Part shown: piece after piece, positions 5,713 to 5,904 of the stretch | How the letters are laid out: each line of letters starts with the position of its first letter | Numbering within the stretch: position 1 is the stretch's first letter | Origin: Caldilineaceae bacterium | GTDB taxonomy: Bacteria; Chloroflexota; Anaerolineae; Caldilineales; Caldilineaceae | Direction: 5' to 3' | Assembly (NCBI GenBank): GCA_015494005.1 | Contig: WGCB01000631.1 | Coordinates: 1 to 5,904, forward strand | Length of the DNA: 5,904 bases | The notes under the pieces: model-generated | The model's input: the letters and a program-made list of their open reading frames with translations, nothing else | Told to the model about the DNA's origin: nothing | Database searches by the model: none | Program-made: the position numbers and the translations under genes

Positions 5713-5745
5713 CTCGATGGGGTATGGAACGCTCGATAAGGTGTG
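5713..5745. promoter_or_regulatory. Pair of direct repeats upstream of sqr, possible regulator site
   Basis: CTCGATGGGGTATG (5713-5726) and CTCGATAAGGTGTG (5732-5745) match at 11 of 14 positions and start 19 bases apart, close to two helical turns. They lie in the gap before sqr, just outside its Shine-Dalgarno sequence. The spacing suits a dimeric DNA-binding protein on one face of the helix. No known operator is recognised. The neighbouring 5740-5785 stretch is the most A/T-rich in the gap, but I see no good -35/-10 pair. Confidence 0.3.
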
Positions 5746-5781
5746 AGATGTCGCATCCGAAATGCTGAATGGTTAACAATC

Positions 5782-5796
5782 GGCGGGGGATCCGCC
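5782..5796 (-). terminator. Weak hairpin after the edge gene
   Basis: On the minus strand, GGCGG-ATCCC-CCGCC (5796-5782) forms a 5-bp stem and is followed by GATTGTTAAC. It lies about 40 bases after the TAG at 5836-5838. The T content downstream is low, so it is at most a weak terminator separating the edge gene from sqr. Confidence 0.2.
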
Positions 5797-5835
5797 TGGG
5801 ATCCGGGCCGGCCTCCTACGCCCGCCGTCCTGGGG

Positions 5836-5904
5836 CTACCGGCGCAGGGACCGCCCGAACTCCTTGCCGAAAGCGACCAGGAAGCCCAGCGCGTACTGTA
5901 GATC
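5836..5904 (-). CDS. C-terminal fragment of a leftward gene, possibly DUF1641 family
   Basis: Reading in from the right edge on the minus strand gives 22 codons and a TAG at 5836-5838. The peptide is LQYALGFLVAFGKEFGRSL with flanking D and RR. The C/G-ending codons and the amphipathic, Leu/Phe/Gly-rich helix look like genuine coding sequence. Proteins with DUF1641, which often sit beside sulfide:quinone oxidoreductase genes, commonly end in a similar GLGFLL-x-LLKALG-like helix, so that family is my best guess. The fragment is too short to be sure. The gene lies upstream of sqr on the same strand, separated by 138 bases, so it may or may not share the transcript. Confidence 0.45.
   Translation of the reverse strand, partial: DLQYALGFLVAFGKEFGRSLRR

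Noticed and set aside
5717..5726. A CsoR/CstR-type operator suggested by GATGGGGTAT
   Set aside because: Only one half-site-like GGGGTAT is present. The matching ATACCCC arm at palindromic spacing is missing.
4396..5739. A 447-codon plus-strand frame opposite sqr, overlapping the previous frame by ATGA
   Set aside because: SQR on the minus strand is unmistakable over its whole length. The apparent start/stop overlap between shadow frames is coincidence.
5698..5835. A sigma-70 promoter for sqr
   Set aside because: TTGTTA at about 5778 has no acceptable -10 at 16-18 bases, and other pairs match the consensus poorly. The region may still contain a promoter of another type.

Overview
The window is GC-rich (about two thirds G+C by eye), densely coded bacterial DNA. 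Two genes read rightward at the left end, and a run of five genes reads leftward over the rest. Codons ending in C or G dominate. The gene content (type II sulfide:quinone oxidoreductase, CstB-type persulfide dioxygenase/rhodanese, long TorD-like chaperone) and a heptanucleotide tandem repeat would suit an aerobic or facultative GC-rich bacterium, perhaps Chloroflexota. That placement is a weak inference; no rRNA or other marker is present.

Layout. 1-258 (+): C-terminal fragment of an unrecognised protein. 318-782 (+): a stand-alone, degenerate response-regulator receiver domain. It meets, tail to tail with only 4 bases between, 787-1788 (-): an ornithine cyclodeaminase/mu-crystallin family oxidoreductase. 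1789-1869: a gap holding a 7-bp tandem repeat. 1870-2970 (-): a long TorD-family-like chaperone. 2984-4393 (-): a three-domain persulfide dioxygenase/pseudo-rhodanese/rhodanese protein with an in-frame TGA at codon 187. 4394-4503: a gap with two inverted repeats. 4504-5697 (-): sulfide:quinone oxidoreductase. 5698-5835: a gap that may hold the promoter. 5836-5904 (-): the last 22 codons of another gene, possibly of the DUF1641 type.

How the genes work together. SQR oxidises sulfide, passes electrons to quinone and leaves sulfane sulfur on a low-molecular-weight thiol. The persulfide dioxygenase domain oxidises that persulfide, and the rhodanese domain moves sulfane sulfur, for example to sulfite to give thiosulfate. 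The TorD-like gene starts 13 bases after the CstB-type gene, so it is probably co-transcribed. This hints at a molybdopterin enzyme partner elsewhere, but none is visible here.

The main observation is the TGA inside the CstB-type gene. It falls where relatives carry a conserved Cys (Gly-Ser-x-Cys-Gly). The same reading frame continues through the rest of the MBL domain and both rhodanese domains. Thirteen bases after the TGA, the mRNA can form a 6-7 bp hairpin with a GU-containing apical loop, in the place and style of a bacterial SECIS element. I read this as a candidate selenocysteine-containing persulfide dioxygenase. A nonsense mutation or sequencing error remains the competing explanation.
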